A stretch of DNA of 64,000 nucleotides from Rhizobium sp. P38BS-XIX (lineage in GTDB: Bacteria > Pseudomonadota > Alphaproteobacteria > Rhizobiales > Rhizobiaceae). The position numbers and the translations under genes are program-made. Location of the stretch: contig NZ_JABAIJ010000003.1 in the NCBI RefSeq assembly GCF_012641435.1, positions 62,001 through 126,000 on the forward strand, given 5' to 3'. Positions 27,450 to 36,426 of this stretch are shown here, piece after piece. The first letter of the stretch is position 1. Each line of letters begins with the position of its first letter. The notes beneath the pieces are model-generated. The model was not told where the DNA came from, did no database searches, and saw only the letters and a list, made by a program, of their open reading frames with translations.

Positions 27450-28652
27450 ATGGCTAAAGTAGTTTGCGTTCTTTACGACGATCCCATCGATGGTTATCCG
27501 AAATCCTATGCGCGGGATGATCTGCCGAAGATCGATCACTATCCCGGCGGCCAGACACTGCCGACGCCGAAGGCCACCGATTTCCAGCCGGGCACGCTTC
27601 TCGGCAGCGTCTCCGGCGAGCTGGGTCTGCGCAAATATCTGGAAGAGAACGGTCATACTCTCATCGTAACCTCTGATAAGGACGGACCGGACTCTGTGCT
27701 TGAGCGCGAGATTGTCGATGCCGATGTCGTCATATCGCAGCCGTTCTGGCCAGCTTATCTCACGGCCGAGCGCATCGCCAAGGCGAAGAACCTGAAGCTT
27801 GCCCTGACTGCCGGCATCGGCTCAGACCATGTCGATCTGCAAGCCGCCATCGATGGTGGCGTTACCGTCGCGGAAGTCACCTACTGCAATTCGATCAGCG
27901 TGGCCGAGCATGTCGTCATGATGATCCTCGGTCTCGTGCGCAATTACATTCCATCCTATCAGTGGGTGGTGAAGGGCGGCTGGAATATCGCCGATTGCGT
28001 GACGCGATCCTACGATGTCGAAGGCATGCATGTCGGCACCGTGGCCGCTGGTCGTATCGGACTTGCCGTGTTGAAGCGTCTGAAGCCCTTCGACATGCAT
28101 TTGCATTACACCGATCGCCATCGCCTGCCCGAAGCCGTGGAAAAGGAGCTTGGCCTGACCTGGCATGCGACCCGCGAGGAGATGTACGAGGTTTGCGACG
28201 TCGTCACCCTCAATTGCCCGCTGCACCCAGAAACCGAGCACATGATCAATGACGAGACCCTGAAGCGCTTCAAGCGCGGGGCCTATCTCGTCAATACGGC
28301 ACGCGGCAAGCTGTGCGATCGCGATGCGATTGCCCGGGCGCTCGAGAGCGGCCAGCTTGCAGGCTATGCCGGCGACGTCTGGTTCCCGCAACCCGCGCCG
28401 AAGGATCACCCTTGGCGGAGCATGCCGCATCATGGGATGACGCCGCATATTTCCGGAACCTCGCTTTCGGCGCAGACCCGATACGCGGCCGGCACGCGCG
28501 AAATCCTCGAATGCTTCTTCGAAGGTCGCCCCATTCGTGATGAATATCTGATCGTCGACGGGGGCAAGCTGGCCGGAACGGGAGCCCATTCTTACAGCGC
28601 CGGCAACGCCACTGGCGGGTCTGAAGAAGCTGCCAAGTTCAAGCGTGGCTGA
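27450..28652 (+). CDS. NAD-dependent formate dehydrogenase
   Basis: A 400-residue enzyme closely matching, from memory, the well-known Pseudomonas/Candida-type formate dehydrogenase: MAKVVCVLYDDPIDGYPK, KIDHYPGGQTLPTPKA, SQPFWPAYLTAERI, GIGSDHVDLQAAID, the Rossmann AAGRIGLAVLKRL, NTARGKLCDRDA and the catalytic His region GMTPHISGTSL. It oxidises formate to CO2 with NAD+, without metal cofactors. ATG 27450 gives the canonical N-terminus. It supplies NADH from C1 compounds. Confidence 0.97.
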   Translation: MAKVVCVLYDDPIDGYPKSYARDDLPKIDHYPGGQTLPTPKATDFQPGTLLGSVSGELGLRKYLEENGHTLIVTSDKDGPDSVLEREIVDADVVISQPFWPAYLTAERIAKAKNLKLALTAGIGSDHVDLQAAIDGGVTVAEVTYCNSISVAEHVVMMILGLVRNYIPSYQWVVKGGWNIADCVTRSYDVEGMHVGTVAAGRIGLAVLKRLKPFDMHLHYTDRHRLPEAVEKELGLTWHATREEMYEVCDVVTLNCPLHPETEHMINDETLKRFKRGAYLVNTARGKLCDRDAIARALESGQLAGYAGDVWFPQPAPKDHPWRSMPHHGMTPHISGTSLSAQTRYAAGTREILECFFEGRPIRDEYLIVDGGKLAGTGAHSYSAGNATGGSEEAAKFKRG

Positions 28653-28660
28653 GAGCCTTG

Positions 28661-28694
28661 GGGGCGTGGCGGTTTTTGCCGCGCTCCCTTTTCC
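28661..28694 (+). terminator. Terminator after formate dehydrogenase
   Basis: An 11-bp stem with two G-U pairs (left arm 28661-28671, right arm 28679-28689) is followed by TTTTC, directly behind the stop codon and before the HPP gene. Confidence 0.65.
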
Positions 28695-28717
28695 TCTTCG
28701 ATCAAGCGGAATGATTT

Positions 28718-29218
28718 ATGACCGATCTCAACAGTGTATCTGAACCACACTTAGGCATGCGCATCGGACGTCGCGTCAAACCGGCGCTGATCTCTGGCTT
28801 TGGCGGGTTCCTCGTTATCTACATTCTCTCGCAGTTGAGCGGGGCGCTTGGAATGCTTCTGCTGGTGGCGCCGTTCGGCGCCAGCTGCGTACTGGTCTTT
28901 GCCTTGCCGCAAAGCCCGCTTGCCCAGCCGAGGAATGTCATCGGCGGCCACCTTATCTCGGCCTTTATCGGCATAGCGATCTTCGGGCTGCTCGGAGCCC
29001 ATCCCCTGTCCTTTGCGCTTGCGGTGGGACTTGCGATTGCTGCCATGCAGGCAACCGAAACACTTCATCCGCCAGCAGGCGCTGATCCGATCGTTGTGCT
29101 TGCCACCGGAGCGTCGTGGTCATTTCTGTTGACGCCCATGCTTGCTGGCACCATTCTGATCGTTGCCGCGGCCTATTGCTATCATCGTTTCGTTTCAAGT
29201 AGGGCCTATCCGGCCTGA
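28718..29218 (+). CDS. HPP-family integral membrane protein
   Basis: A 166-residue protein with four hydrophobic segments and the family signature ATETLHPPAGADPIVVLATG preceded by FGASCVLVFALPQSPLAQPRN. Some HPP proteins are linked to nitrite transport in cyanobacteria and plastids. Here the gene follows formate dehydrogenase, so transport of formate or another small anion is possible but untested. Confidence 0.88.
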   Translation: MTDLNSVSEPHLGMRIGRRVKPALISGFGGFLVIYILSQLSGALGMLLLVAPFGASCVLVFALPQSPLAQPRNVIGGHLISAFIGIAIFGLLGAHPLSFALAVGLAIAAMQATETLHPPAGADPIVVLATGASWSFLLTPMLAGTILIVAAAYCYHRFVSSRAYPA

Positions 29219-29235
29219 GGCGACGTGTTGAGCTT

Positions 29236-30081
29236 CTATTTCGCCAGCTTGGCGTTCAGAAGCGCTGCAAGCCGAAGTCCGCCTGTTGCCAGTTGCTTGT
29301 CGAGAATAGCGTGCACTGCAGACTGGTAGTCCGGGCCGATGTGTATCTTGCCATCGGCGGCTGCCGGCGGCGTCAGGCGATAGACCGCTTGCGTGACGGC
29401 ATGGCACTCGTCGATCCATTCGCTCGCAAACTTCGCATCGGTGGGTGGCGTTGCAATGCCAGGGACGACATGGTCCTCCAGCCGTTGAACATAAGCGCCC
29501 CAACTCCACTCGGCGGCTCCGACCAGATAATCGTCCCAGACCGCGTGCAGAGGCACGGTACCTATCGGCAGCGCGTGCTGATCCGGTGCATTCAGTTCCA
29601 TCATCACCGAAATCGTGTTGCCGCCGCCGTCGCCGTTCTTTTCACCGCAGTGAAGCGGCTGCGTCGAATCTCCCACAAGGTGGATGAGGAGAAGAAGGTC
29701 CTTGCGGCGTGTGGCGGGATCGCGGCTTGTGTCGGTTATGTTGGACGCGAGATCGGTCATCGCGGTCACCAGGCATCCGTCACGGGAGCAATCATCGGCC
29801 GAATATCGATCCCTTGCGATGTCGATGTCGACATAGTGCCATGGCTTGGTCGCTTTTCCTTCCGGCGTATTCTTATAGTCATCCGCCCAACTCGCGACCG
29901 ATGCCATCGACTCCGATCCGAGCACTTCCCGGACCGCGGCCGCCGCCTTGGGGCTTAAATGCCGCATGGCGATTTCGGCGACGATCGAGTGACCGCGATC
30001 TCCCCAAGCGTAGGCGTTGCTGCCTGAGAAAGGGATGAGCAATGACAATGCGAGCATTGCGGTTCTTGATCGTGTCATCAT
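29236..30081 (-). CDS. S1/P1-type zinc-dependent nuclease, secreted
   Basis: A 281-residue protein with a signal peptide (TAMLALSLLIPFSGSNAYA) cleaved before Trp, giving the mature N-terminus WGDRGHS, whose Trp and His are Zn ligands. Further ligands are visible in SWADDYK, WHYVDI, LIHLVGDSTQPLH and LHAVWDDYL, matching the trinuclear Zn site of S1/P1 nucleases. These enzymes cut single-stranded nucleic acid and remove 3' phosphates, here in the periplasm or outside the cell. The ATG at 30081 follows an AAGGA RBS. Confidence 0.93.
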   Translation of the reverse strand: MMTRSRTAMLALSLLIPFSGSNAYAWGDRGHSIVAEIAMRHLSPKAAAAVREVLGSESMASVASWADDYKNTPEGKATKPWHYVDIDIARDRYSADDCSRDGCLVTAMTDLASNITDTSRDPATRRKDLLLLIHLVGDSTQPLHCGEKNGDGGGNTISVMMELNAPDQHALPIGTVPLHAVWDDYLVGAAEWSWGAYVQRLEDHVVPGIATPPTDAKFASEWIDECHAVTQAVYRLTPPAAADGKIHIGPDYQSAVHAILDKQLATGGLRLAALLNAKLAK

Positions 30082-30180
30082 GAATATCCTTTTCAAGAGG
30101 AACGAAACAGGGCACCGTTGTTACGGGTCTTGCACGCCGGGCGCTGCGGTCGACAAACAGTTCCTGATGCGGCCATGTCG

Positions 30181-31284
30181 TCAATGTGCGGCGCAAAGGG
30201 GCGCCAATCCTGTCCTGCTCGATGCCTGCGAGAATTCATCGAACTGGAAGCCGAAGGTTCCGGGAATGCGCAGGCGATAGATGCCGAATTTGAAGTAGGG
30301 ACCATCCAGCGGCAACGGCGTGTCTTTCTTCAGCGTAGCGCCAAGATTGCCACGGACGGAGACGATCTTTTCGCCGTTCGCCCAGATGTCGATCTCACCC
30401 GGCGTTTTGGGCCCGTATTCGTTGTCGGTCCGTCCCGGCTTGACGCGATAGACCATATCGACCCAACCCTTGCGTGGATCTGGAAGCTGTCTGTTTGCTT
30501 CCGGAAGGATGGCGATGTTTGCGCTGCCGATATATTTCTCAGGCTCGGCGACGAAGGAAAGTGCGCTGAACTGCGATACCAGCGAGCTGTCTTTCAGGCC
30601 GAGGCTTTTCGACAGCTCCTTGCTTTCGGCCGGATTGTCGTCGGGGCGAAGCGTTTGCAGCAGCCCTTCACGGAAGAACTTATGTGTCAGATCCGGCTGG
30701 TTCTTCGCGAGCAGGTCGAGCGATTGCAGCGATTTGACCGCGCTCACCGTTCGTTCGTCGCGCGGATCGAGTTTTGCGAGCGAATCCTGTGCGGCCACGA
30801 GCAGATCCGGATCGCCTTCCGCCTTTGCGATGACGCGCCGGATTTCGTTGTCCTGAACTGTGATATGGAAAACGCCATTGTCGAAGCGCTGCGCAATCAT
30901 CGGGCTCTGGTCGCCGGGTCCCTTCCACTGGCCGATAACCGAACGGGCGCTCCCTGTTGCCGGGACATCCCCGTTGATGCGAAAGCTGAACGAATACCAG
31001 ACCTCATCGCCAAAGCTTGGCCACGAGGCTTTTGCCGTCCTCAATTCGGCTCGCTGGCAGTCATCCTCGCACTTGATACCGTTGTCTCCATCGCGCGTCG
31101 TGATCTCGATTGCCGCAGCGCCGCATCGGCCCGGCGTGATAAAGTCGAACTGCTTTGGAAATATCTCCTGCGTCGTCCACTTCGAGGCATCCAATGCCTT
31201 TGAATCGAAGGTATCATACAGATCTTTAGCCGAGACGCCGCCGGCTGCAAGAACAAGCCAAACGCATAGAATCGATCTGCTCAT
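30181..31284 (-). CDS. Secreted polysaccharide lyase-like protein
   Basis: A 367-residue exported protein (signal peptide SILCVWLVLAAGGVSA). The first half, DLYDTFDSKALDASKW, DDCQRAELRTA, VWYSFSFRI and VIGQWKGPGD, and the last part (IDIWANGEKIV, FKFGIYRL) match the beta-jelly-roll heparin-lyase-like polysaccharide lyase family. A helical insert of roughly 130 residues (about 170-300) separates the two parts, which is unusual for the fold. The substrate is unknown. It lies 100 bases upstream of the nuclease gene and may share its transcript. Confidence 0.78.
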   Translation of the reverse strand: MSRSILCVWLVLAAGGVSAKDLYDTFDSKALDASKWTTQEIFPKQFDFITPGRCGAAAIEITTRDGDNGIKCEDDCQRAELRTAKASWPSFGDEVWYSFSFRINGDVPATGSARSVIGQWKGPGDQSPMIAQRFDNGVFHITVQDNEIRRVIAKAEGDPDLLVAAQDSLAKLDPRDERTVSAVKSLQSLDLLAKNQPDLTHKFFREGLLQTLRPDDNPAESKELSKSLGLKDSSLVSQFSALSFVAEPEKYIGSANIAILPEANRQLPDPRKGWVDMVYRVKPGRTDNEYGPKTPGEIDIWANGEKIVSVRGNLGATLKKDTPLPLDGPYFKFGIYRLRIPGTFGFQFDEFSQASSRTGLAPLCAAH

Positions 31285-31408
31285 TAGGCCCCCCAGAGTC
31301 GAACAGATGCACTGCAATGGACTGTAGCAGCTGCCCTAATAAGTTGAAGCGTGTCACGAAAATTTCTTGAAAAGGTTTTGCCGCGAGGCTCCGACGTCCG
31401 CCTTTTCG

Positions 31409-31948
31409 TCAGCGCTTGAGAACCAGCGCGTATCGCTGCTGAAGGAGGTTGCCGCCTCGGGCGTTCGAAAATGTTTCCTTGCTTCCGGTATTGATAAAGC
31501 CCAGCTTCGTCAGGACGTGACCGGATGCAGGGTTATCATCTGCGCGCCCCGAGGTCAGCCGCGACAAGCCGATGTCCTCGGATACGAAACGTATCAGTCG
31601 CTCCGCTGCTTCAAAGGCGAAACCTCGGCCCCAACTCGATTTTTCCAACCAGTAACCCAGGCTGCCTTCGCTGCCTGAAATCTCATCGACATCGACGATA
31701 CCGATCATATGGCCGTCATTCTCTATGGCGAAGCGATAGGCGGTGCCTTCGGCCCATTCTTTCTCGTGAATGGAAAACCAGCTTCGTATCGCCGCTAGGC
31801 TCGGCGGAAATGAAGCATGGCTGAGCATGCGCGTTACATCCCAATCGGTCTGGATCTCGAACGCGCGCTGCGCGTCGGCCGGCGATGTGGGGCGCAGCCG
31901 AAGGCGGGGTGTATCGAGCGTCGAACGCGGGATGGTGCTAGGCCTCAT
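31409..31948 (-). CDS. GNAT acetyltransferase (RimJ/RimL type)
   Basis: A 179-residue acetyltransferase. It begins with the RimL-type strand TPRLRLRPTSPADAQRAFE and has the acetyl-CoA region LGYWLEKSSWGRGFAFEAAERLIRF and the late NPASGHVLTKLGF motif. Substrates may be ribosomal protein N-termini, amino acids or antibiotics; none can be chosen from sequence. Confidence 0.88.
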   Translation of the reverse strand: MRPSTIPRSTLDTPRLRLRPTSPADAQRAFEIQTDWDVTRMLSHASFPPSLAAIRSWFSIHEKEWAEGTAYRFAIENDGHMIGIVDVDEISGSEGSLGYWLEKSSWGRGFAFEAAERLIRFVSEDIGLSRLTSGRADDNPASGHVLTKLGFINTGSKETFSNARGGNLLQQRYALVLKR

Positions 31949-32322
31949 CGGCGTTCTCCTACCTTTTTGAATAGCATCGACAAATTAAGCTTTTCCGGCG
32001 CCCCGGCAAGCTATTGGTCGATTTATACTTGAAATGCATGGCTCCTATGCAAGCGGTTTCTGCTGAGTATTCTTTCCTGATAGCCTATTTCTTGCCGCAA
32101 TCGACAAGCATTAGCGCCGCCTCTTGCAGGCGCGGCCTGCGAGTCACGCAGGGCCGGGCGCGACAGCGTTCCATTCATGAGGACGAACCCCCTTTTGCGC
32201 GCGGCCCTGTTCCCGCGCGATATCCCACCGATCGGCATCCCAGAAGAAGCACGTCAATCGATTGACGATATTTATATAACAAGTTATATAAATAGGTATG
32301 AGATGAAGATGAGGAGAGCGTC
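31949..32322. other. Divergent intergenic region (GNAT / MarR)
   Basis: About 370 bases with no convincing gene. The right end carries two palindromes immediately upstream of marR (listed separately). The central part has no clear repeat or RNA gene. Confidence 0.5.
32252..32294. promoter_or_regulatory. Two perfect palindromes upstream of marR (putative autoregulatory operator)
   Basis: A 16-bp perfect palindrome, CGTCAATCGATTGACG, lies at 32252-32267. It is immediately followed by a 26-bp A/T-rich inverted repeat with 12-nt arms at 32269-32280 and 32283-32294 around AA. The second repeat has the size and A/T character of MarR operators and lies 29 bases before the marR start. Confidence 0.65.
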
Positions 32323-32817
32323 GTGGTTGACGATGTCGTGAAATCGCTTGGCCTGCTGTGTCTCGGCAGCCGTTTCCGCCGGATCGGCGAGCGGCTTCAG
32401 GCCGATACGCAGCAGATCATCGAAGAGCTCGGTGTTTCCATCCAGGCAGCGCAATATCCGTTTCTGGCGGCGATCGATCGCGATGGCCCGTTGACTGTCG
32501 GCGAACTGGCGCAGGCCGTCGGCATCACACAGCCTGGCGCGACGCGCACGGTCTCGCAGTTACTCGAGCTTGGTTATGTCGGCATGCAGGCTTCGTCGGA
32601 GGATCAACGTCGCAGATTGATTTCGCTGACCCCGATCGGTCAGGAACTTGTCGATTATTCTAAGCGCCTGGTCTGGCCACGTATCGAACAGGCTGTAGCC
32701 GAGCTCTGCGGCGATCTCTCGGCCCCGATCCTGCAACATCTTGCATCGATCGAAGATGGTCTGGCGTCGGCACCTCTCATACGTCGGGGAAATCTCCAAA
32801 AGGAACAGAAACTATGA
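32323..32817 (+). CDS. MarR family transcriptional regulator
   Basis: A 164-residue winged-helix regulator (LTVGELAQAVGITQPGATRTVSQLLELGYVGMQASSEDQRRRLISLTPIGQELV, residues ~55-110). It begins with GTG after a GGAGAG RBS. It overlaps the following acetyltransferase gene by 4 nt, so the two form an operon that MarR probably represses through the palindromes upstream. Confidence 0.9.
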   Translation: MVDDVVKSLGLLCLGSRFRRIGERLQADTQQIIEELGVSIQAAQYPFLAAIDRDGPLTVGELAQAVGITQPGATRTVSQLLELGYVGMQASSEDQRRRLISLTPIGQELVDYSKRLVWPRIEQAVAELCGDLSAPILQHLASIEDGLASAPLIRRGNLQKEQKL

Positions 32818-33494
32818 CACACATCCTCGATCGTCCGGTCTGGAGTGCTCTTCAAACTGGACATGCCGCATTGGCCGAAGGTGGCGACAAAGCCAAGCGC
32901 TATCCGCCCTCCATCGTGCCTTTCGCAGCATCTGCCGACAATTCGACGGAAAGCCTGGAAGCCTTGCAGAGTTTGCCCGCTGTCGGTGAAGTCATGGCGA
33001 TTGTCGAGGCCGGGCCGGTTTTGATTCCCGAGGGATTGCAGACGATTTCGGAGGCCACTCTCGTACAAATGGTGGCTGAGCAGTCTTATCCGCGGATATC
33101 GGACAGCCGGATCGAACCGTTGACGGAGGCTGATGCACAGGAGATGCTTGATCTGGCGACGCTGACCAAGCCAGGCCCGTTTACTTTGCGCGCCCAGAAC
33201 CTCGGCACATTCTGGGGTATGAAGGTTGATGGCCGCCTTGTTGCGATGGGCGGCCAGCGCCTGCGGCAAACTGGCTTTGGTGAACTTAGCGGCCTCTGCA
33301 CGCATCCCGATTTCCAGGGGCGTGGTTTCGGCAAGCTGCTGTTCCGCTTCGTCGCCGGCGAGATTTCCGCCAGAGGCGAGACCGTGTATCTGCATGCCTA
33401 TATGGCAAACACCTCGGCGATCTCGCTTTACACGGCGCTCGGCTTCCGCCTGCGGTCACAGATGAACCTGCGGATCGTCAAGCGCCGTGATTGA
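32814..33494 (+). CDS. GNAT acetyltransferase (FR47-like)
   Basis: A 226-residue protein. The C-terminal half is a GNAT domain with the acetyl-CoA motif HPDFQGRGFGKLLFRFV and NTSAISLYTALGFRLRSQM. The N-terminal half (residues 1-100) is an accessory region. It is translationally coupled to MarR, which suggests modification of a toxic small molecule sensed by MarR (inference). Confidence 0.88.
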   Translation: MTHILDRPVWSALQTGHAALAEGGDKAKRYPPSIVPFAASADNSTESLEALQSLPAVGEVMAIVEAGPVLIPEGLQTISEATLVQMVAEQSYPRISDSRIEPLTEADAQEMLDLATLTKPGPFTLRAQNLGTFWGMKVDGRLVAMGGQRLRQTGFGELSGLCTHPDFQGRGFGKLLFRFVAGEISARGETVYLHAYMANTSAISLYTALGFRLRSQMNLRIVKRRD

Positions 33495-33518
33495 GGTCTC
33501 GGACTGATTGTTCCGCTT

Positions 33519-34715
33519 TCAATCCTCGACGTTGGGCAGGAAGATGGTCAGGAGGCCAATGAGCGGAAGGAATGCGCAGAGTTCGAAGACGAATTCAATG
33601 CTCGTGTGGTCGGCTAGGACGCCCAGCGCCGCAGCGCCAATGCCGCCCATGCCAAAGGCAAAGCCAAAGAACAGACCTGAGACCATGCCGACGCGGCCCG
33701 GCATGAGTTCCTGGGCATAGACGACGATTGCCGAGAATGCCGAAGCGATGACGGTGCCGATGATCGCGCTGAGGACAACGGTGACCTCAAGGCTGGCATG
33801 TGGCAGGACAAGCGTGAACGGCAGGATGCCCAGGATCGAGCCCCAGATAACCTTCTTGCGGCCGATCCGGTCGCCCACCGGACCGCCGATCATCGTTCCG
33901 AAGGCGACCGAAGCGAAGAACACGAACTGGCACAGCTGGGACGAGCGTTCGGAAAGCCCGAACCGGTCCATCAGGTAGAAATTGTAGTAGCTGGTGAAGC
34001 TTGCGAGGTAGAAGTATTTCGAGAAGATCAATGCGATCAGCACGGCAATTGCAAGCCCCACGCGGGTGCGCGACAGGCTGAGAGCTTTGTGCTTCTTGCC
34101 GGACTTGGCCGGAGCGCGAAGTCCCTGTCCATGCATCTGGTACCAACGGCCGAGGCCGCTCAGGATGAGGATACCGAGGAAAGCCAGAATGGCGAGGAAC
34201 GCCATGCCGCGCTGCCCATGCGGCAGAATGAAAAAGGCAGCCAGCAGCGGACCGAGCGACGTGCCGAAATTGCCGCCGACCTGAAAGACCGATTGCGCAA
34301 AACCATGCTTGCCGCCGGACGCCAGCCGCGCGATGCGCGATGCCTCTGGATGGAAGATCGAGGAGCCAAATCCAAGCAGCACCGAGCCCATGACCAGAAC
34401 GGCATAGTTTGGTGCAAAGCCGAGCGTCAGCATGCCCGCACAGCTGCAGACCATGCCGAAGGGGAGAGAATAGGGTTGGGGCTTTCCATCCGTGTACCAC
34501 CCGACAAACGGCTGCAGGATCGACGCCGTGACCTGATATACGAATGTGAGCACGCCGAGCTGCGCGAAGCTCAGATCGAAGCCGGTCTTCAATACCGGAT
34601 AGCTCGCGGGCAACAGGGCCTGCGTAATGTCGTTCAGAAAATGGCCGAGGCTGGCGACCATAAGAATCGGATATAGTGTGGTGGCCGCGCGGGGCGCGTT
34701 CATGACCTGGCTCAT
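33519..34715 (-). CDS. MFS efflux transporter (fosmidomycin-resistance Fsr-like)
   Basis: A roughly 398-residue protein with about 12 hydrophobic segments. The motifs LGHFLNDITQALLPASYPVLK, YQVTASILQPFVGWYTDGKP and LLGFGSSIFHPEASRIARLASGGKHGFAQSVFQVGGNFG (residues split over TM4-5) are typical of the Fsr branch of the major facilitator superfamily. It is divergent from an AraC regulator that probably controls it. The ATG at 34715 is preferred; a GTG at 34742 is possible. Confidence 0.88.
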   Translation of the reverse strand: MSQVMNAPRAATTLYPILMVASLGHFLNDITQALLPASYPVLKTGFDLSFAQLGVLTFVYQVTASILQPFVGWYTDGKPQPYSLPFGMVCSCAGMLTLGFAPNYAVLVMGSVLLGFGSSIFHPEASRIARLASGGKHGFAQSVFQVGGNFGTSLGPLLAAFFILPHGQRGMAFLAILAFLGILILSGLGRWYQMHGQGLRAPAKSGKKHKALSLSRTRVGLAIAVLIALIFSKYFYLASFTSYYNFYLMDRFGLSERSSQLCQFVFFASVAFGTMIGGPVGDRIGRKKVIWGSILGILPFTLVLPHASLEVTVVLSAIIGTVIASAFSAIVVYAQELMPGRVGMVSGLFFGFAFGMGGIGAAALGVLADHTSIEFVFELCAFLPLIGLLTIFLPNVED

Positions 34716-34809
34716 GGCACTCGCTTTCAATTCGTCTGCCACGCTGATATTGAAACAGTCAATCGCCCGCCACCGCGATTAGGCTTAATTGTTACGAGAC
34801 TGGGCCAAA

Positions 34810-35601
34810 ATGGTCAGGAATAGCCGGATTGATCTTTTCATCGATGTCGAGCGTCCTTTGGTGGCGCTGGGCAACGAGTATAAGGACGGCCATCGCGTCG
34901 AACCGCATCAACACCGTCGGGCGCAGTTGCTCTATGGTTTCTCCGGTGTGGTGTTGGCGACCACGCCGGACGGTACCCTCGTCATGCCGCCGGAAAGAGG
35001 CATGTGGATCCCGCCGGGCGTCGTCCATAGCGTGCGCATGCTCGGCGATGTCAGTATGCGCAGCGTCTATATCGAGCCATACGCGATAGAGACCATGCCG
35101 GATCGCTGCCAGGTGGTGGAGATATCACCTTTGCTGCGGGCCTTGATCGCTGAAGCTGTCGATATTCCGGTGGAATACGACCCCAACGATCGATCGGGGG
35201 CATTGATGGCGCTGCTGTTGCACGAGTTGGCGCGATTGAAGCCGTTGCCCCTGAGCTTGCCGCTGCCGCGCAACCCGCTGCTGGCAGAGAAATGCCGAAA
35301 CTTCCTTCTTAATCCGAGCGCTCACGACACGATCGACGCATGGGCGAGCCGCCTGAGCATGAGCCGACGTGCATTCACCCGTGTGTTCCGTCTGGAAACG
35401 GGACTGAGCTTCGTCGAGTGGCGTCAGCAGGCTTGCCTGCATGCGGCGCTTCCAAGGCTGGTCGTGGGGGTGCCGGTCACAACTATCGCGCTGGACCTCG
35501 GTTACAAGAACCCCGCAGCATTCACATCGATGTTCAAGCGTGCTTTCGGATATGCACCGCGTGAAATCGCACGCAATCAAGCATCGCACGACGCTCTCTG
35601 A
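34810..35601 (+). CDS. AraC family transcriptional regulator with cupin domain
   Basis: A roughly 263-residue regulator. An N-terminal AraC-binding cupin (EPHQHRRAQLLYGFSGVVLATTPDG, then PPERGMWIPPGVVHSVRM) is followed by two HTH units (IDAWASRLSMSRRAFTRVFRLETGLSFVEWRQQ and VTTIALDLGYKNPAAFTSMFKRAFGYAP). It is divergent from the MFS gene. ATG 34810 is chosen; TTG 34789 would add seven residues. Confidence 0.9.
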   Translation: MVRNSRIDLFIDVERPLVALGNEYKDGHRVEPHQHRRAQLLYGFSGVVLATTPDGTLVMPPERGMWIPPGVVHSVRMLGDVSMRSVYIEPYAIETMPDRCQVVEISPLLRALIAEAVDIPVEYDPNDRSGALMALLLHELARLKPLPLSLPLPRNPLLAEKCRNFLLNPSAHDTIDAWASRLSMSRRAFTRVFRLETGLSFVEWRQQACLHAALPRLVVGVPVTTIALDLGYKNPAAFTSMFKRAFGYAPREIARNQASHDAL

Positions 35602-35622
35602 GAAGTTCTCCAGCGCGGGGAA

Positions 35623-36249
35623 CTATTGCTGTTGGAGGGCGAGGCGCAGTCCAAGGGCGACGTAGATCGTCCCGATGACCTTTCCCTGCCAGCGACCGAC
35701 GCTGCGGTTTCGGCGAAGCCAGCCGCCGATCGAGCCGGCTCCGACCGCCAGCAGCGATGTAACGGTGATGCTGAGTCCGACAAAGATGGCGCCCAGCAGC
35801 GCAAATTGCACGATGACGGAGCCGCTTTCCGGGTGGATGAACTGCGGTAGAAACGCGAGGAAAAACAGCGCGGTCTTGGGGTTGAGAATTTCGGTGAAAA
35901 AGCCCTGCCGGAAGGCGCGTGTCGGCGTGATCGCCTGCGCGGCCGGCATGTCGAGGCTGCCGGCCTTTTCGACGAAGGCCTTGAATCCGAGATAGATCAG
36001 ATAGATGACGCCGGCGAATTTGACGATTTCGAACGCAAGCGCCGACGTGGCGAGCAAGGCCGACAATCCGAACGTGGCCATCATTGTATGCAGAAGGTCG
36101 CCCGTGGCGATCCCAAGGCCGGTCGCCAGTCCAGTGCGGCGGCCACCGCTGACGGCTCGTGCAAGCGTCAGCAATGTCGCCGGCCCTGGAATGATCATCA
36201 ATCCCATGACGACGACGATATAGGTTGTCAAAACACCGAAGCTGATCAT
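35623..36249 (-). CDS. LysE/RhtB-family amino-acid exporter
   Basis: A 208-residue inner-membrane protein with about six hydrophobic segments and the family start FGVLTTYIVVVMGLMIIPGPATLLTLARAVSGGRRTGLATGLGIATGD (residues ~3-50). Members export amino acids or related metabolites. It has no coupled regulator; the nearest AraC gene is convergent. Confidence 0.9.
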   Translation of the reverse strand: MISFGVLTTYIVVVMGLMIIPGPATLLTLARAVSGGRRTGLATGLGIATGDLLHTMMATFGLSALLATSALAFEIVKFAGVIYLIYLGFKAFVEKAGSLDMPAAQAITPTRAFRQGFFTEILNPKTALFFLAFLPQFIHPESGSVIVQFALLGAIFVGLSITVTSLLAVGAGSIGGWLRRNRSVGRWQGKVIGTIYVALGLRLALQQQ

Positions 36250-36372
36250 CGATTTCTCACGGTTCAGCGAACATGCCTCAGGAGTGGCGGTTCCGCGTCG
36301 AGTTCAAGAGAGATCGGAGACTAGACGCTTCTCACGCAATTGCAAAGCGTGCGTGGTGCCGTTCGCATTTGC

Positions 36373-36402
36373 ATGCGTTCCCGGTCAAAGCCGGGAACGC
36401 AT
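36373..36402. terminator. 12-bp inverted repeat after the MFS gene
   Basis: Arms 36373-36384 and 36391-36402 (ATGCGTTCCCGG / CCGGGAACGCAT) are perfect around a 6-nt loop. They lie 25 bases behind the MFS stop on the minus strand and before the LysE gene. The T-run is absent, so termination is possible but not certain. Confidence 0.55.
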
Positions 36403-36426
36403 CATGCTATCTTGCCAGCGGCGGGC

